Assembly (NCBI RefSeq): GCF_002009175.1 | Contig: NZ_CP018047.1 | Location: forward strand, 7,679,001-7,743,000 | DNA from: Streptomyces niveus | Lineage (GTDB): Bacteria; Actinomycetota; Actinomycetes; Streptomycetales; Streptomycetaceae | Length of the DNA stretch: 64,000 bases | Direction of reading: 5' to 3' | In this document: in pieces, positions 42,382 to 51,138 of the stretch | Position numbering within the stretch: the first letter of the stretch is position 1 | How the letters are laid out: each line of letters starts with the position of its first letter | Made by a program: the position numbers and the translations under genes | Notes under the pieces: model-generated | What the model saw: the letters and a program-made list of their open reading frames with translations, nothing else | Told to the model about the DNA's origin: nothing | Databases searched by the model: none

Positions 42382-43308
42382 ATGAGCACCACCGGCATCC
42401 CCGCCCCGAAGAGCGCGTCCCCCCGCACCCGTTGGCGCCTTCGCCCGCCGCGTATCGGCGCCCTCTTCGTCTCGCCGTACGTCCTGTTCGTCACCGCCGT
42501 GTTCGCCGTCCCCCTCGGCTACACGATCTGGATCTCGTTCCACCGCTTCTACTTCACCGCGCCCGGCACCGACATCGACACCCCCTGGGTCGGACTGCGC
42601 AACTACCAGGACGTGTTCACCGATCCGGTCGTCCAGCGGTCCTTCCTCAACATCGCGATCTTCCTCGTCATCAACGTGCCGCTGACGGTGGTGCTCGCAC
42701 TGGTCCTGGCGAGCGCGCTCAACGCCAAGCTGCCCTTCCGCTCCTTCTTCCGCGCCGCCTACTACCTCCCCTACGTGACGGCGAGCGTGGCACTGGTCGC
42801 CGTGTGGCAGTACATCTTCGGCGCCGACGGACTGCTCAACACCGTCCTCGGCGATCTCGCCCCCGACCCGTCCTGGCTGGTCAACTCCACCCTCGCCATG
42901 CCGGTGATCGCCGTCTTCGTCACCTGGAAACAGCTCGGCTTCTTCGTGATGCTCTACCTCGCGGCGCTCCAGAGCGTCCCCAGGGAGCTATACGAATCCG
43001 CGTCCATCGACGGCGCCGGCCGCGTCCGCTCCTTCATGTCAGTGACCGTGCCCGGCGTACGCCACGCCACCACCCTCGTCACGGTGTTCGCCATCATCAC
43101 CGGCGCCAACCTCTTCAGCGAGCCCTACCTCCTCACCGGCGGCGGCGGGCCCGACCACGCCTCCTCGTCGCCCGTCCTCGTCATGTACCAGAAGGGCATC
43201 GAGCAGGCCCACCCCGACTTCGCGGCGGCGCTCGGAGTCGTGCTCGTCGTCTTCGTGGTCGTACTCGCCCTGGTCGCCCGCAAGTTCACCGAGAAGGGAG
43301 CCGAGTGA
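42382..43308 (+). CDS. ABC sugar permease, MalF/UgpA type
   Basis: Inner-membrane permease, 308 residues, six TM segments. The EAA loop is ELYESASIDGAGRVRSFMSVTVPGVRH (about 195-221), which contacts the ATPase. No ATPase gene is in the operon, so a shared one (MsiK in Streptomyces) is probably used. ATG at 42382, 14 nt after the binding protein; stop overlaps the next start (TGATG). Confidence 0.93.
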   Translation: MSTTGIPAPKSASPRTRWRLRPPRIGALFVSPYVLFVTAVFAVPLGYTIWISFHRFYFTAPGTDIDTPWVGLRNYQDVFTDPVVQRSFLNIAIFLVINVPLTVVLALVLASALNAKLPFRSFFRAAYYLPYVTASVALVAVWQYIFGADGLLNTVLGDLAPDPSWLVNSTLAMPVIAVFVTWKQLGFFVMLYLAALQSVPRELYESASIDGAGRVRSFMSVTVPGVRHATTLVTVFAIITGANLFSEPYLLTGGGGPDHASSSPVLVMYQKGIEQAHPDFAAALGVVLVVFVVVLALVARKFTEKGAE

Positions 43309-44246
43309 TGAGCGCCGACACGGCCACCCCCGCCACGGGACCCGCCCCCGCACCCGTCACTGCCGGATCTCCGGGAGACCGCCGCCCCCACCGGGGTCTT
43401 GTACACCGCGCCATGGTCGGCGGCGGCCGTCCGCTGCGCCTCGCCGTCCTCACCCTGGGCGCGATCGCCTTCCTCTTCCCCTTCTACTACATGGTCGTCG
43501 GCTCGCTGGGAAAGGTCACCAGCGGCGACCTCGACGGCGCCCTCCCACGCCCCGGCAACACCACCACCGGCAACTACGAGAGCATCAACGGCGCCATCTC
43601 GCTGGGCCGTTCACTCGTCAACTCCGGTGTCTTCACCATGGGCGTGCTGCTGTGCACGATGGTCTTCGGCGTACTCGCCGGATACGCCCTCGCCCGGCTC
43701 CATTTCCGCGGCCGCGGCACGCTCTTCGCCGTACTGCTCCTCGTCCAGACCATCCCCTTCCAACTGCTGATGCTGCCCCTGTACGTCCTGGTCGTACGCG
43801 ACTACGGGCTCGGCGACAGCTACCTCGGGATGATCCTGCCGTTCGCGATCAACTCGACCGCCGTCTTCCTCTTCCGCCAGTTCTTCCTCCAGATCCCCGC
43901 CACCTTCTTCGAGGCGGCCCGCATCGACGGCGCGAGCGAACTGCGCATCCTGTGGCAGATCGCGATCCCGATGGTCAGGCCCGCGCTGCTCAGCGGCGCC
44001 CTGCTGACCTTCATCGGACCGTGGAACGAATTCCTCTGGCCGTTCCTCGTCACCAAGAACGCGGACATGCAGCCGCTCGCCGTGTCCCTCGCCGGATTCA
44101 TGAGCAACCTCCAGGGCACCGTCGCCAACCCGACCGGCGCCCTCATGGCGGGCGCCTGCGTCCTCGCGGTGCCCGCCGTCGTCCTCTTCCTGCTCTTCCA
44201 GCGCCACTTCACCCAGATCGACATCGACTCCGGAACAAAGGGCTGA
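43308..44246 (+). CDS. ABC sugar permease, MalG/UgpE type
   Basis: Second permease of the transporter, 312 residues, six TM segments after an Ala/Pro-rich cytoplasmic head of about 45 residues. The EAA motif is FFEAARIDGASELRILWQIAIPMVRP. It pairs with the MalF-type permease one nucleotide upstream. The operon ends with two carbohydrate enzymes, so imported sugar is broken down inside the cell. Confidence 0.93.
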   Translation: MSADTATPATGPAPAPVTAGSPGDRRPHRGLVHRAMVGGGRPLRLAVLTLGAIAFLFPFYYMVVGSLGKVTSGDLDGALPRPGNTTTGNYESINGAISLGRSLVNSGVFTMGVLLCTMVFGVLAGYALARLHFRGRGTLFAVLLLVQTIPFQLLMLPLYVLVVRDYGLGDSYLGMILPFAINSTAVFLFRQFFLQIPATFFEAARIDGASELRILWQIAIPMVRPALLSGALLTFIGPWNEFLWPFLVTKNADMQPLAVSLAGFMSNLQGTVANPTGALMAGACVLAVPAVVLFLLFQRHFTQIDIDSGTKG

Positions 44247-44252
44247 CCCACC

Positions 44253-45344
44253 GTGCACCACAGCGCCACTTCCCCCCGCACCCCCGACACCACGATTCCC
44301 TACCGCCTCGTGCGGCAGGGCGTGGTGATGTCACCCCTGCCCGGCGAGGCGAACGAGGCCGAGGGAGTCCTCAACCCCGCCTCCGGCCGGACACCCGACG
44401 GCACACCGCATCTGCTGCCACGCCTGGTGTCGGCGGGCAACGTCTCGCGCGTCGGTCTCGCCGAGGTCGTCCTCACCGACGGCGTCCCGACGGGCGTCGA
44501 ACGGCGCGGCGTCGTCCTCGCCCCCGACGCGGGCTGGGAGCGCGGTAAGAACAACGCGGGCGTCGAGGACCCCCGTGTCACCTGGATCCCGGCTCTCGGA
44601 CTGCACGTCATGTCGTACGTGGCCTACGGCCCGCTCGGCCCCAAGCCCGCGCTCGCCGTCTCCGACGACCTCACGAACTGGCGGCGGCTCGGCCCCGTCC
44701 AGTTCGGCTACCAGCCGGACCTGGACACCGACCTCAACCTCTTCCCCAACAAGGACGTCGTGCACTTCCCGGAGCCGGTCCCGGGGCCGGACGGCGAGCC
44801 CGCGTACGCGATGCTGCACCGCCCGATGTGGGACCTCGGCTGGTTCCGCCCCGGCGAGGGCGTCCACCTGCCCGCCGGACTGGCCGACGCGCGGCCCGGC
44901 ATCTGGATCAGCTACGTGCCCGTGGCCGAGGTGGAGCGCGACATCACCGCCCTGACCCGGCCGCGCGACCACCGGCTGGTCGCGCTGTCCGCGTACCCGT
45001 GGGAGAGCCTGAAGATCGGCGCGGGCCCGGCGCCGATCCGCGTCGAGGAGGGCTGGCTGCTCATCCACCACGGTGTCTCCGGCACCATCGACGACCCCTT
45101 CGCGCAGAACCAGCAGGTCAGTTACGCGGCCGGCGCGATGATCCTCGACCCCGCCGACCCGGCCGTGGTGCTGGCCCGCTCGGCCGAGCCGCTGATGGCG
45201 CCCGAGACGGCGGAGGAGCGCTCGGGCACCGTGCCGAACGTCGTGTTCCCCACGGCGATCGAGGAGTTCGACGGAGTGCGGCACGTCTTCTACGGGATGG
45301 CCGACGCGCACATCGGTGTCGCCCGCCTGGAGCGCGTGGGATGA
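44253..45344 (+). CDS. GH130-family phosphorylase/hydrolase (beta-mannoside type)
   Basis: Five-bladed beta-propeller enzyme of family GH130, 363 residues. Members phosphorolyse or hydrolyse beta-mannosides. Conserved positions seen: NNAGVEDPRVTWIP (catalytic Asp region, about 103-115), FPNKDVVHFPE, YAMLHRPMWDL and GVSGTIDDPFAQNQQVSYAAGAM. Whether it is a phosphorylase or a hydrolase depends on phosphate-binding Arg/His that I cannot place with certainty. GTG at 44253 with AAAGGG upstream. It overlaps the next gene (ATGA). Confidence 0.85.
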   Translation: MHHSATSPRTPDTTIPYRLVRQGVVMSPLPGEANEAEGVLNPASGRTPDGTPHLLPRLVSAGNVSRVGLAEVVLTDGVPTGVERRGVVLAPDAGWERGKNNAGVEDPRVTWIPALGLHVMSYVAYGPLGPKPALAVSDDLTNWRRLGPVQFGYQPDLDTDLNLFPNKDVVHFPEPVPGPDGEPAYAMLHRPMWDLGWFRPGEGVHLPAGLADARPGIWISYVPVAEVERDITALTRPRDHRLVALSAYPWESLKIGAGPAPIRVEEGWLLIHHGVSGTIDDPFAQNQQVSYAAGAMILDPADPAVVLARSAEPLMAPETAEERSGTVPNVVFPTAIEEFDGVRHVFYGMADAHIGVARLERVG

Positions 45345-46996
45345 GCGTCGCGGAGGAGCGGGGGAAGGAGGGCGCGGCCGGGTCGTGGTGGCGCGACGCC
45401 GTCTGTTACGAGATCCACCCCCGCTCCTTCGCGGACTCCGACGGCGACGGCACCGGCGATCTGCCCGGTGCCGCCGCCCGGCTGCCGTATCTGCGCGACC
45501 TCGGCGTGGACGCCGTATGGCTCACGCCGTTCTACCCCTCACCGCTCGCCGACGCGGGCTACGACATCGCCGACCACACCGCCGTCGCGCCCGATCTGGG
45601 CACCCTCGGCGATTTCGACACCTTCGCGGATCGGGCACACGCGCTGGGCCTCAAGGTGCTGGTCGACCTGGTCCCCAACCACACCTCCGACGCGCACCCC
45701 TGGTTCCGCGAGGCACTGGCCGCACCGGCGGGCGGCGCCGTCCGGGACCGCTATCTGTTCCGGCCGGGCCGTGGCGTACGGGGCGAGGAGCCGCCCAACG
45801 ACTGGGAATCCGCGTTCGGCGGCCCCGCGTGGACGCGTACGCCCGACGGCGACTGGTATCTGCATCTGCACGCGCCCGAGCAGCCCGATCTCAACTGGCA
45901 TCACCCCGATGTGGCCGCCGACTTCGAACGGATCCTCCGCTTCTGGCTGGACCACGGCGTGGACGGCTTCCGTGTCGACGTCGCACACGCGCTGTTCAAG
46001 GACCCCGCCCTGCCGGACGCGGGCCCCGGCCAGCACCGGGACCCGGCACGCAACCATCTGATGCCGTACTACGACCGCGAGGAACTGCACCCCCTCTACC
46101 GGAGCTGGCACACCCTGCTCGCCGGTCACCCCGCCGGACCACCCGGCTCCGCACCGCCGGGGGAGCGGCTGCTCGTCGCCGAGGCGGCCGTCTTCGAACC
46201 CGCCCGGCTCGCGCGCTACGTACGCCCCGGCGAGATGGGCCAGAGCTTCAACTTCGCCTTCCTGGAGTGCCCGTGGGAGCCGGCCGCGATCCGCACCGTC
46301 GTGACGGAGTCCGTCGACGCGATGGCGGCCGTGGGTGCCCCCGTGACCTGGGTGCTCTCCAGCCATGACGCGGTCCGCCCGGTCACCCGGTACGGCGGCG
46401 GGCCGACCGGGGTACGGCGGGCGCGCGCCGCCGCGCTGCTCATGCTGGCCCTGCCCGGTACGGCGTACGTCTACCAGGGCGAGGAACTGGGCCTTCCGCA
46501 GGTGGAGTTGGCGGACGACCGGCTGCGCGACCCGGTGTGGCGGAGGTCGGGAGGCGTCGAGCGGGGGAGGGACGGCTGCCGGGTCCCACTGCCCTGGGAC
46601 GGTGGGCGTCCGCCGTACGGATTCTCCTCGGCTCCCGCGGCCGACTGCTGGTTTCCGCAGCCCGAGGGGTGGGCCGCTCTGACGGCGGATGCCGAACGCG
46701 ACGATCCGGATTCGATGCTTGAGCTGTACCGCGCGGCGCTGCGGCTTCGGCGGTCCGGCTCCTCGCGGGCGATGGCGGACGGCGCCGCGCTGCGGCTCCT
46801 GTCACCGCCGGGCGCGTCGTACCTGACGTTCGACCGGGGCGACGGGCTGCTGTGCGCCGTCAACTTCGGCCCGGACCCACTTCCGCTCCCCGAGGGCTTC
46901 GGGGCCGCGGAAGTGGTGCTGGCGAGTGGGCGGTTGACGGACGAGGGGTGGCTGCCGGCGGACACCGCCGTATGGCTGCGACGGGGTGAGCGCTGA
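45341..46996 (+). CDS. GH13 alpha-glucosidase/oligo-1,6-glucosidase-like
   Basis: Cytosolic alpha-glucosidase of family GH13, 551 residues, no signal peptide. TIM-barrel motifs: VWLTPFYPSPLADAGYDIAD, DLVPNHTSD, GFRVDVAHAL (nucleophile Asp about 213), LLVAEAAVFE (acid/base Glu about 280) and VLSSHDAVRP (transition-state Asp about 342; the usual NHD is SHD). The insertion after DVAHAL is short. It probably releases glucose from an alpha-linked oligosaccharide taken up by the ABC system. Last gene of the operon. Confidence 0.9.
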   Translation: MSVAEERGKEGAAGSWWRDAVCYEIHPRSFADSDGDGTGDLPGAAARLPYLRDLGVDAVWLTPFYPSPLADAGYDIADHTAVAPDLGTLGDFDTFADRAHALGLKVLVDLVPNHTSDAHPWFREALAAPAGGAVRDRYLFRPGRGVRGEEPPNDWESAFGGPAWTRTPDGDWYLHLHAPEQPDLNWHHPDVAADFERILRFWLDHGVDGFRVDVAHALFKDPALPDAGPGQHRDPARNHLMPYYDREELHPLYRSWHTLLAGHPAGPPGSAPPGERLLVAEAAVFEPARLARYVRPGEMGQSFNFAFLECPWEPAAIRTVVTESVDAMAAVGAPVTWVLSSHDAVRPVTRYGGGPTGVRRARAAALLMLALPGTAYVYQGEELGLPQVELADDRLRDPVWRRSGGVERGRDGCRVPLPWDGGRPPYGFSSAPAADCWFPQPEGWAALTADAERDDPDSMLELYRAALRLRRSGSSRAMADGAALRLLSPPGASYLTFDRGDGLLCAVNFGPDPLPLPEGFGAAEVVLASGRLTDEGWLPADTAVWLRRGER

Positions 46997-47024
46997 GACC
47001 GCTCGGTCAGCCGGTTCGCCCAGT

Positions 47025-47819
47025 TCAGTAAGCGGACACCGAGGCGAACAGCGCCTCTGCCTCGGCGACGGAACCCGCAAGTTCCCCGGGGTCGGTGCTC
47101 AGCTCCGACGTGATCATGTCGACGTCCCGCAGCCCCGCCCGCCGCAGCAGCGTCTTCTCGTTCGTCACCCACTCGCCGCGCGCCGCCAGCACGGCGTGCG
47201 CCGTCTGGGTCGCCGCGATTGCGAGATTCCCGACGACCTCGGTGAGCCGCCCGTGCGGGACATGATTGGCCTTCGTGTAGCCGAGCGTCATGCGCGCGTT
47301 GCCGAGCCAGCGTTCGGGTGCGGTCTCGCGCAGCGCCGCCGGATAACCGGGGCGGGGCAGTTCACCCCGTAGCACCCGGTTGATACCGAGTTCGGCGACG
47401 ACCAGATAGCTGGGAATGCCCGCGAGGTGGAACATCAACGGCTCCAGATGGAAGCGGCCCTGTTCCGCCTCGGCCAGTTCGTGCCCGACCACGGCGAGAT
47501 CGCGGTAGTGCACGTCGACACTGCGGCCCTCGACCGTCAGCCACGCGCCTCCGTTGAAGACTCCACCACCCCAGCCGCCGATCTCGGAGACCTCGCCGGG
47601 CCAGCCCACGGCCCGCAGATCCGCCGGGTCGAAGACCTCGGCGCCCCCGGCTTCGTAGTAGACGGCCAAGTCCCAGTCGCTGTCCGGCCGTTCGGTGCCC
47701 TGGGCGCGTGAGCCGCCGAGTGTCACGGCCTTGACGGCGGGCAGCGCGGCGAGGCGATCGGCAGTGCGATCGAGAAACGCGCGGTTGTCGTCACCGGCGG
47801 TGTCACTGACTGCGTTCAT
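47025..47819 (-). CDS. Nucleotidyltransferase-fold protein (DUF4037-like)
   Basis: 264-residue protein with the minimal nucleotidyltransferase motif VTLGGSRAQGTERPDSDWDLAVYY (about 33-56), where GGS and the two Asp of DSDWD bind metal-NTP, plus VDVHYRD as third carboxylate. The C-terminal helical half (about 140-260) has an Arg/His-rich HVPHGRLTEV. Related to kanamycin-type and antitoxin (MntA-like) nucleotidyltransferases but without a HEPN partner nearby. ATG at 47819; GAGG upstream. Confidence 0.82.
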   Translation of the reverse strand: MNAVSDTAGDDNRAFLDRTADRLAALPAVKAVTLGGSRAQGTERPDSDWDLAVYYEAGGAEVFDPADLRAVGWPGEVSEIGGWGGGVFNGGAWLTVEGRSVDVHYRDLAVVGHELAEAEQGRFHLEPLMFHLAGIPSYLVVAELGINRVLRGELPRPGYPAALRETAPERWLGNARMTLGYTKANHVPHGRLTEVVGNLAIAATQTAHAVLAARGEWVTNEKTLLRRAGLRDVDMITSELSTDPGELAGSVAEAEALFASVSAY

Positions 47820-47900
47820 GGGGCGGGAAACCTCTCGATGGTGCGTGAGGAGGAAGCGATCAAGAACTATAGTCCGGGCCGCCTCGCGCCCACCTTCGCC

Positions 47901-47955
47901 CTGTCCCTGTCCCTGTCCCTGTCCCCGTCCCTGTGCCTCTGCCTGCGCCTCCGTA
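47901..47955. repeat. Hexanucleotide tract in a divergent promoter region
   Basis: CTGTCC repeated four times (47901-47924), then degenerate copies (CCGTCC, CTGTGC, CTCTGC) to about 47955. It lies between two divergent genes. Copy number could vary by slippage. Confidence 0.7.
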
Positions 47956-48069
47956 CGTGTGTTTCCGCGCGTCCTGGACAGCGTGGAACAGAGCCCGGCT
48001 GAGCGGTCCGTCGATGATCGAGGTCCGGCCCCGGGCTCTCGACGGGGGCCAAACAGGGGAAGGATGGCC

Positions 48070-49143
48070 ATGAGCGACGCGACCGGCGCCACGGAGACCG
48101 GAAAGACGGAGAGCAAGGGAAAGGGCGGAGAGGGGAAGGAAGGGAATGCCGCGTACGGCAGGAAACCTTTCAAGCGATCCAGGAGTCACTTCGCCGACCG
48201 CATCACCGCCGACGGCCGGGACGGCTGGCCGGTCGAGGCGGGCCGCTACCGGCTGGTGGTGAGCCGAGCGTGCCCGTGGGCGAGCCGAGCCCTTGTGTCG
48301 CGCCGGCTGCTCGGGCTGGAGAACTCGCTCTCCCTCGCCGTCACCGATCCGATCCAGGACGACCGCAGTTGGCGCTTCACCCTCGATCCCGGCGGTCGCG
48401 ATCCCGTCCTCGGTATCCGCTATCTCAGCGAGGCGTACGACGCACGCGAGACGGACTACCCCGGTGGTGTCAGCGTGCCGGCGATCGTGGACGAGCCGAG
48501 CGGAAAACTGGTCACCAACGATTATCAGCAGCTCACGCTCGACCTCGCCACCGAGTGGACGGCGCTGCACCGGCCCGGCGCGCCGGATCTCTATCCGGAG
48601 CCGCTGCGGGACGAGATCGACGAGGTGATGGAGGGCATCTACCGGGACGTCAACAACGGTGTGTACCGGGCCGGTTTCGCGTCGGAGCAGGGCGAGTACG
48701 AGCGCGCGTACCGCGATGTGTTCCGCCGGCTCGCGCTGGTCTCCGAGCGGCTGGTCGACCGGCGGTATCTGGTGGGGGAGACCATCACCGAGGCCGACAT
48801 CCGGCTGTTCACCACGCTGGTGCGCTTCGACGCCGTCTACCACGGACACTTCAAGTGCAACCGCCACAAGGTGGCCGAGGACCCCGTCCTCCACGCGTAC
48901 GTCAAGGACCTCTACCAGACGCCCGGCTTCGGCGACACGGTCGACTTCGACCACATCAAGCGGCACTACTACATGGTGCACACGGGCGTGAATCCCACCC
49001 GCATCGTCCCTCTGGGGCCCGATCTCTCCGGCTGGCTGACACCTCACCACCGCGAGGAGCTGGGCGGCCGGCCCTTCGGGGACGGCACGCCGCCGGGCCC
49101 GGTCCCGGCGGGGGAGGAGGTACCGGCGGCGGGACGCCCCTGA
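48070..49143 (+). CDS. Glutathionyl-hydroquinone reductase-like (xi-class GST)
   Basis: Thioredoxin-fold plus all-helical GST protein, 357 residues. The catalytic signature SRACPWASRALVSRRLLGLE (Cys about 64) and TNDYQQLTLDL, plus the C-terminal FDAVYHGHFKCNRHKVAED, define the xi class, which reduces glutathionyl-quinones. Actinobacteria use mycothiol rather than glutathione, so the real thiol is probably mycothiol. A charged Lys/Gly/Glu head of about 30 residues precedes the domain. ATG at 48070 is preferred to 48064 because of GGGGAAGGA spacing. Confidence 0.9.
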   Translation: MSDATGATETGKTESKGKGGEGKEGNAAYGRKPFKRSRSHFADRITADGRDGWPVEAGRYRLVVSRACPWASRALVSRRLLGLENSLSLAVTDPIQDDRSWRFTLDPGGRDPVLGIRYLSEAYDARETDYPGGVSVPAIVDEPSGKLVTNDYQQLTLDLATEWTALHRPGAPDLYPEPLRDEIDEVMEGIYRDVNNGVYRAGFASEQGEYERAYRDVFRRLALVSERLVDRRYLVGETITEADIRLFTTLVRFDAVYHGHFKCNRHKVAEDPVLHAYVKDLYQTPGFGDTVDFDHIKRHYYMVHTGVNPTRIVPLGPDLSGWLTPHHREELGGRPFGDGTPPGPVPAGEEVPAAGRP

Positions 49144-49176
49144 CCGGTCGTCCCAAGTACCCGCGTACGTACGGCC

Positions 49177-49221
49177 GGCCGGTCCCGGCGCACCCCCTCC
49201 GTGGGCGCGCCGGGACCGGCC
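49177..49221. terminator. Strong bidirectional terminator
   Basis: Perfect 15-bp stem (49177-49191 with 49207-49221), 15-nt loop, between the GST-like gene and the convergent Clp-N gene. Confidence 0.8.
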
Positions 49222-49260
49222 GTACCGTGAGTCTTCTCCTCGCGGACCGCTCGTCGCGGA

Positions 49261-49983
49261 CTACTCGTCCTCCTGTGCCGCGATGACGGCGGCCAGCGCC
49301 TCGGAAGTGAACGCCTCAGCGACCGACTTGTCGATACCGAGCCCGCTGAGCACCCCCTTGCCGTCCTCCAACTCCAGCAGGGCGAGCAGGATGTGCTCGG
49401 TCCCGACGTAGTTGTGTCCCATACGCAGGGCCTCGCGGAAGGTGAGTTCCAGGGCCTTCTTCGCGCCCGCGTCGTACGGGATCAGTTCCGGCACGTTCGG
49501 GACGGCCGGCGGCAGGTTCGGCTCGACCGCTTCGCGCAGGGCCTCCGGGGTCACCCCCTGCGCGAAGATCGCACGCGCGCCGATGCCCTTCGGCTCGCTC
49601 AGTAGCCCGAGCGTGAGGTGCTCGGGCCGGGTCTGGTCGTTGCCCGCGGCGCGGGACTCCTCCTGCGCGGCCATCACCACTTTCCTGGCCCGGTCGGTGA
49701 AGCGGCTGAACCCCTGACTGGCGTCGAGGTCGGTCCCCTCGCCGGGGGTCTTCGCGACGAACCGCTTCTGCGCGGCCTGCCGGGTGACTCCCATGCTGCG
49801 CCCGATGTCGGTCCAGGAGGCGCCGGAGCGCCGCGCCTGGTCGACGAAGTGACCGATCAGATGGTCGGCCACGTCGCCGAGATGGTCCGCGGCGATGACC
49901 GCGTCGGAAAGCTGGTCGAGAGCGTCGGTGTGAACCTTCTTGATGGCTTCGATCAGATCGTCGAGCCGGATGGGGTGCGTCAT
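49261..49983 (-). CDS. HTH protein with two Clp-N repeats and no ATPase
   Basis: 240-residue probable regulator or adaptor. Residues about 50-75 form an HTH: ASWTDIGRSMGVTRQAAQKRF. Two Clp_N-type helical repeats follow (about 92-155 with FTDRARKVVMAAQEESRAAG and PEHLTLGLL; about 165-228 with AKKALELTFREALRMGHNYVGTEHILLALL). ClpC/ClpA use such domains to recognise clients and adaptors, but here no AAA+ module is present. The ATG at 49983 is the first base predicted for the transcript. Two matching palindromes overlap its promoter, so it probably represses itself. It may couple protease or misfolded-protein status to transcription; that is inference. Confidence 0.85.
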   Translation of the reverse strand: MTHPIRLDDLIEAIKKVHTDALDQLSDAVIAADHLGDVADHLIGHFVDQARRSGASWTDIGRSMGVTRQAAQKRFVAKTPGEGTDLDASQGFSRFTDRARKVVMAAQEESRAAGNDQTRPEHLTLGLLSEPKGIGARAIFAQGVTPEALREAVEPNLPPAVPNVPELIPYDAGAKKALELTFREALRMGHNYVGTEHILLALLELEDGKGVLSGLGIDKSVAEAFTSEALAAVIAAQEDE

Positions 49984-49984
49984 G

Positions 49985-50032
49985 TGTCAACCTTAGGTTG
50001 ACAGCATGGAGGGTGTCAACCCGACGTTGACA
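49985..50032 (-). promoter_or_regulatory. Leaderless promoter under two identical-architecture operators
   Basis: On the minus strand TTGACA (50019-50014), 18 nt, TAAGGT (49995-49990), then 6 nt to the ATG at 49983. TGTCAAC-N5-GTTGACA occurs at 49985-50003 over the -10 and at 50014-50032 over the -35, both perfect, centres 29 bp apart. Confidence 0.78.
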
Positions 50033-50143
50033 CTGGCTTGGGGTGCCGTGGGCGCCGGAAGGGGTGGAAGAACGTCCGGACGTCGTCGACGAACAGGCCG
50101 GGCCGTATCCCGCGCGAAGACCGCCACGCTCGTGGTGTCGTGA

Positions 50144-50164
50144 GCCGGCCTGCGCGCGGCCGGC
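50144..50164 (-). terminator. Possible terminator of the sigma factor gene
   Basis: GCCGGCC-N7-GGCCGGC, perfect 7-bp arms, 44 bp past the stop at 50208. Confidence 0.45.
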
Positions 50165-50207
50165 GGGACGGGTGGGCTGCCTCCGCCTCACCTTCACCTC
50201 GCCCCGC

Positions 50208-51092
50208 TCAGCCGTCCAGCACGGTGAGATCGAGCCGGTCCAGACGCTCGGGGTCGTTGAGGATGGCGATGGAGACGATCCTGCCCTTCGTGATCGTGAA
50301 CGCCAGGACCGAGATCGGCCGGCCGTTCGCGATGCCGACAACTCCCGCCGCGCCGTTGACGAGCGCGGGCCGCGACTCCTCCGCGAACCGTGCCGCGAAG
50401 ATCGCCCCGCCCGCGACGGCCTCCGCGCCGCGCACCAGCCCGCCCGGACGCAGCGTGCCGCCGTCCGAACGCACCACGACGTCCGGGTCGAGCAGCGCGA
50501 CGAGCGCGTCGAAGTCACCCCCGCGCGCCGCCGCGTGGAACGCGTCCACGACCTCGCGCTGCTTGGCGACATCCGGATCGGGGGCCGGCGCGGCCCCCCG
50601 CACCCGCCGCCGGGCCCGGCTGGCCAGCTGTCGCGCCCCGGCGGGAGTACGCCCGACGACAGGGGCGATCTCGTCGAAGGGCACGGCGAACAGGTCGTGC
50701 AGAACGAAGGCCAGCCGCTCCGCCGGGGCCAGCGCTTCGAGTACGACGAGCAGCGCCAGGCCGACCGAGTCCGCGAGCAGTGCCTCGTGCTCGGGATCGA
50801 CGCCGGTCGGGCTGCTGATGATCGGATCGGGCAGCCGTACGCGCTCCTCCAGGGGGTCCTCACGCCGCGAGGCGCGCGAGCGCAGCATGTCCAGACAGAC
50901 GCGGCCCACGACCGTCGTCAGCCAGCCCGCCAGATTCCCGACCCCTCTCGTGTCGGAACGGTGCAGCTTGAACCACGCCTCCTGGACCGCGTCGTCCGCC
51001 TCGCTCAGCGAACCGAGCATCCGGTAGGCCACCGCCCGCAGATGTGTGCGGTGCGCCTCGAAGCGTCGCGCCAGGAATTCGCTCTCGTCCAT
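50208..51092 (-). CDS. sigJ: ECF41-type RNA polymerase sigma factor (SigJ-like)
   Basis: Extracytoplasmic-function sigma factor, 294 residues. Sigma2 (about 5-75: AYRMLGSLSEADDAVQEAWF), sigma4 (about 115-165: LAPAERLAFVLHDLFAVPFD, RTPAGARQLASRARRRV), then a SnoaL/NTF2-like C-terminal domain (about 180-290: VVDAFHAAARGGDFDALVALLDPDVVVRSDGG). That fused domain replaces an anti-sigma factor and controls activity in this group. Typical partners (carboxymuconolactone decarboxylase, oxidoreductase or epimerase) are not adjacent. ATG at 51092. The gene carries its own ECF41-like promoter. Confidence 0.92.
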   Translation of the reverse strand: MDESEFLARRFEAHRTHLRAVAYRMLGSLSEADDAVQEAWFKLHRSDTRGVGNLAGWLTTVVGRVCLDMLRSRASRREDPLEERVRLPDPIISSPTGVDPEHEALLADSVGLALLVVLEALAPAERLAFVLHDLFAVPFDEIAPVVGRTPAGARQLASRARRRVRGAAPAPDPDVAKQREVVDAFHAAARGGDFDALVALLDPDVVVRSDGGTLRPGGLVRGAEAVAGGAIFAARFAEESRPALVNGAAGVVGIANGRPISVLAFTITKGRIVSIAILNDPERLDRLDLTVLDG

Positions 51093-51138
51093 CGCCGTAC
51101 CTCTCGACCCGTCCCGCCGGTGCGTTCCTCACCGTGAT

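Noticed and set aside
50043..51137. Plus-strand frame of 364 codons over the sigma factor gene
   Set aside because: It is the antisense shadow of a complete ECF41 sigma factor.
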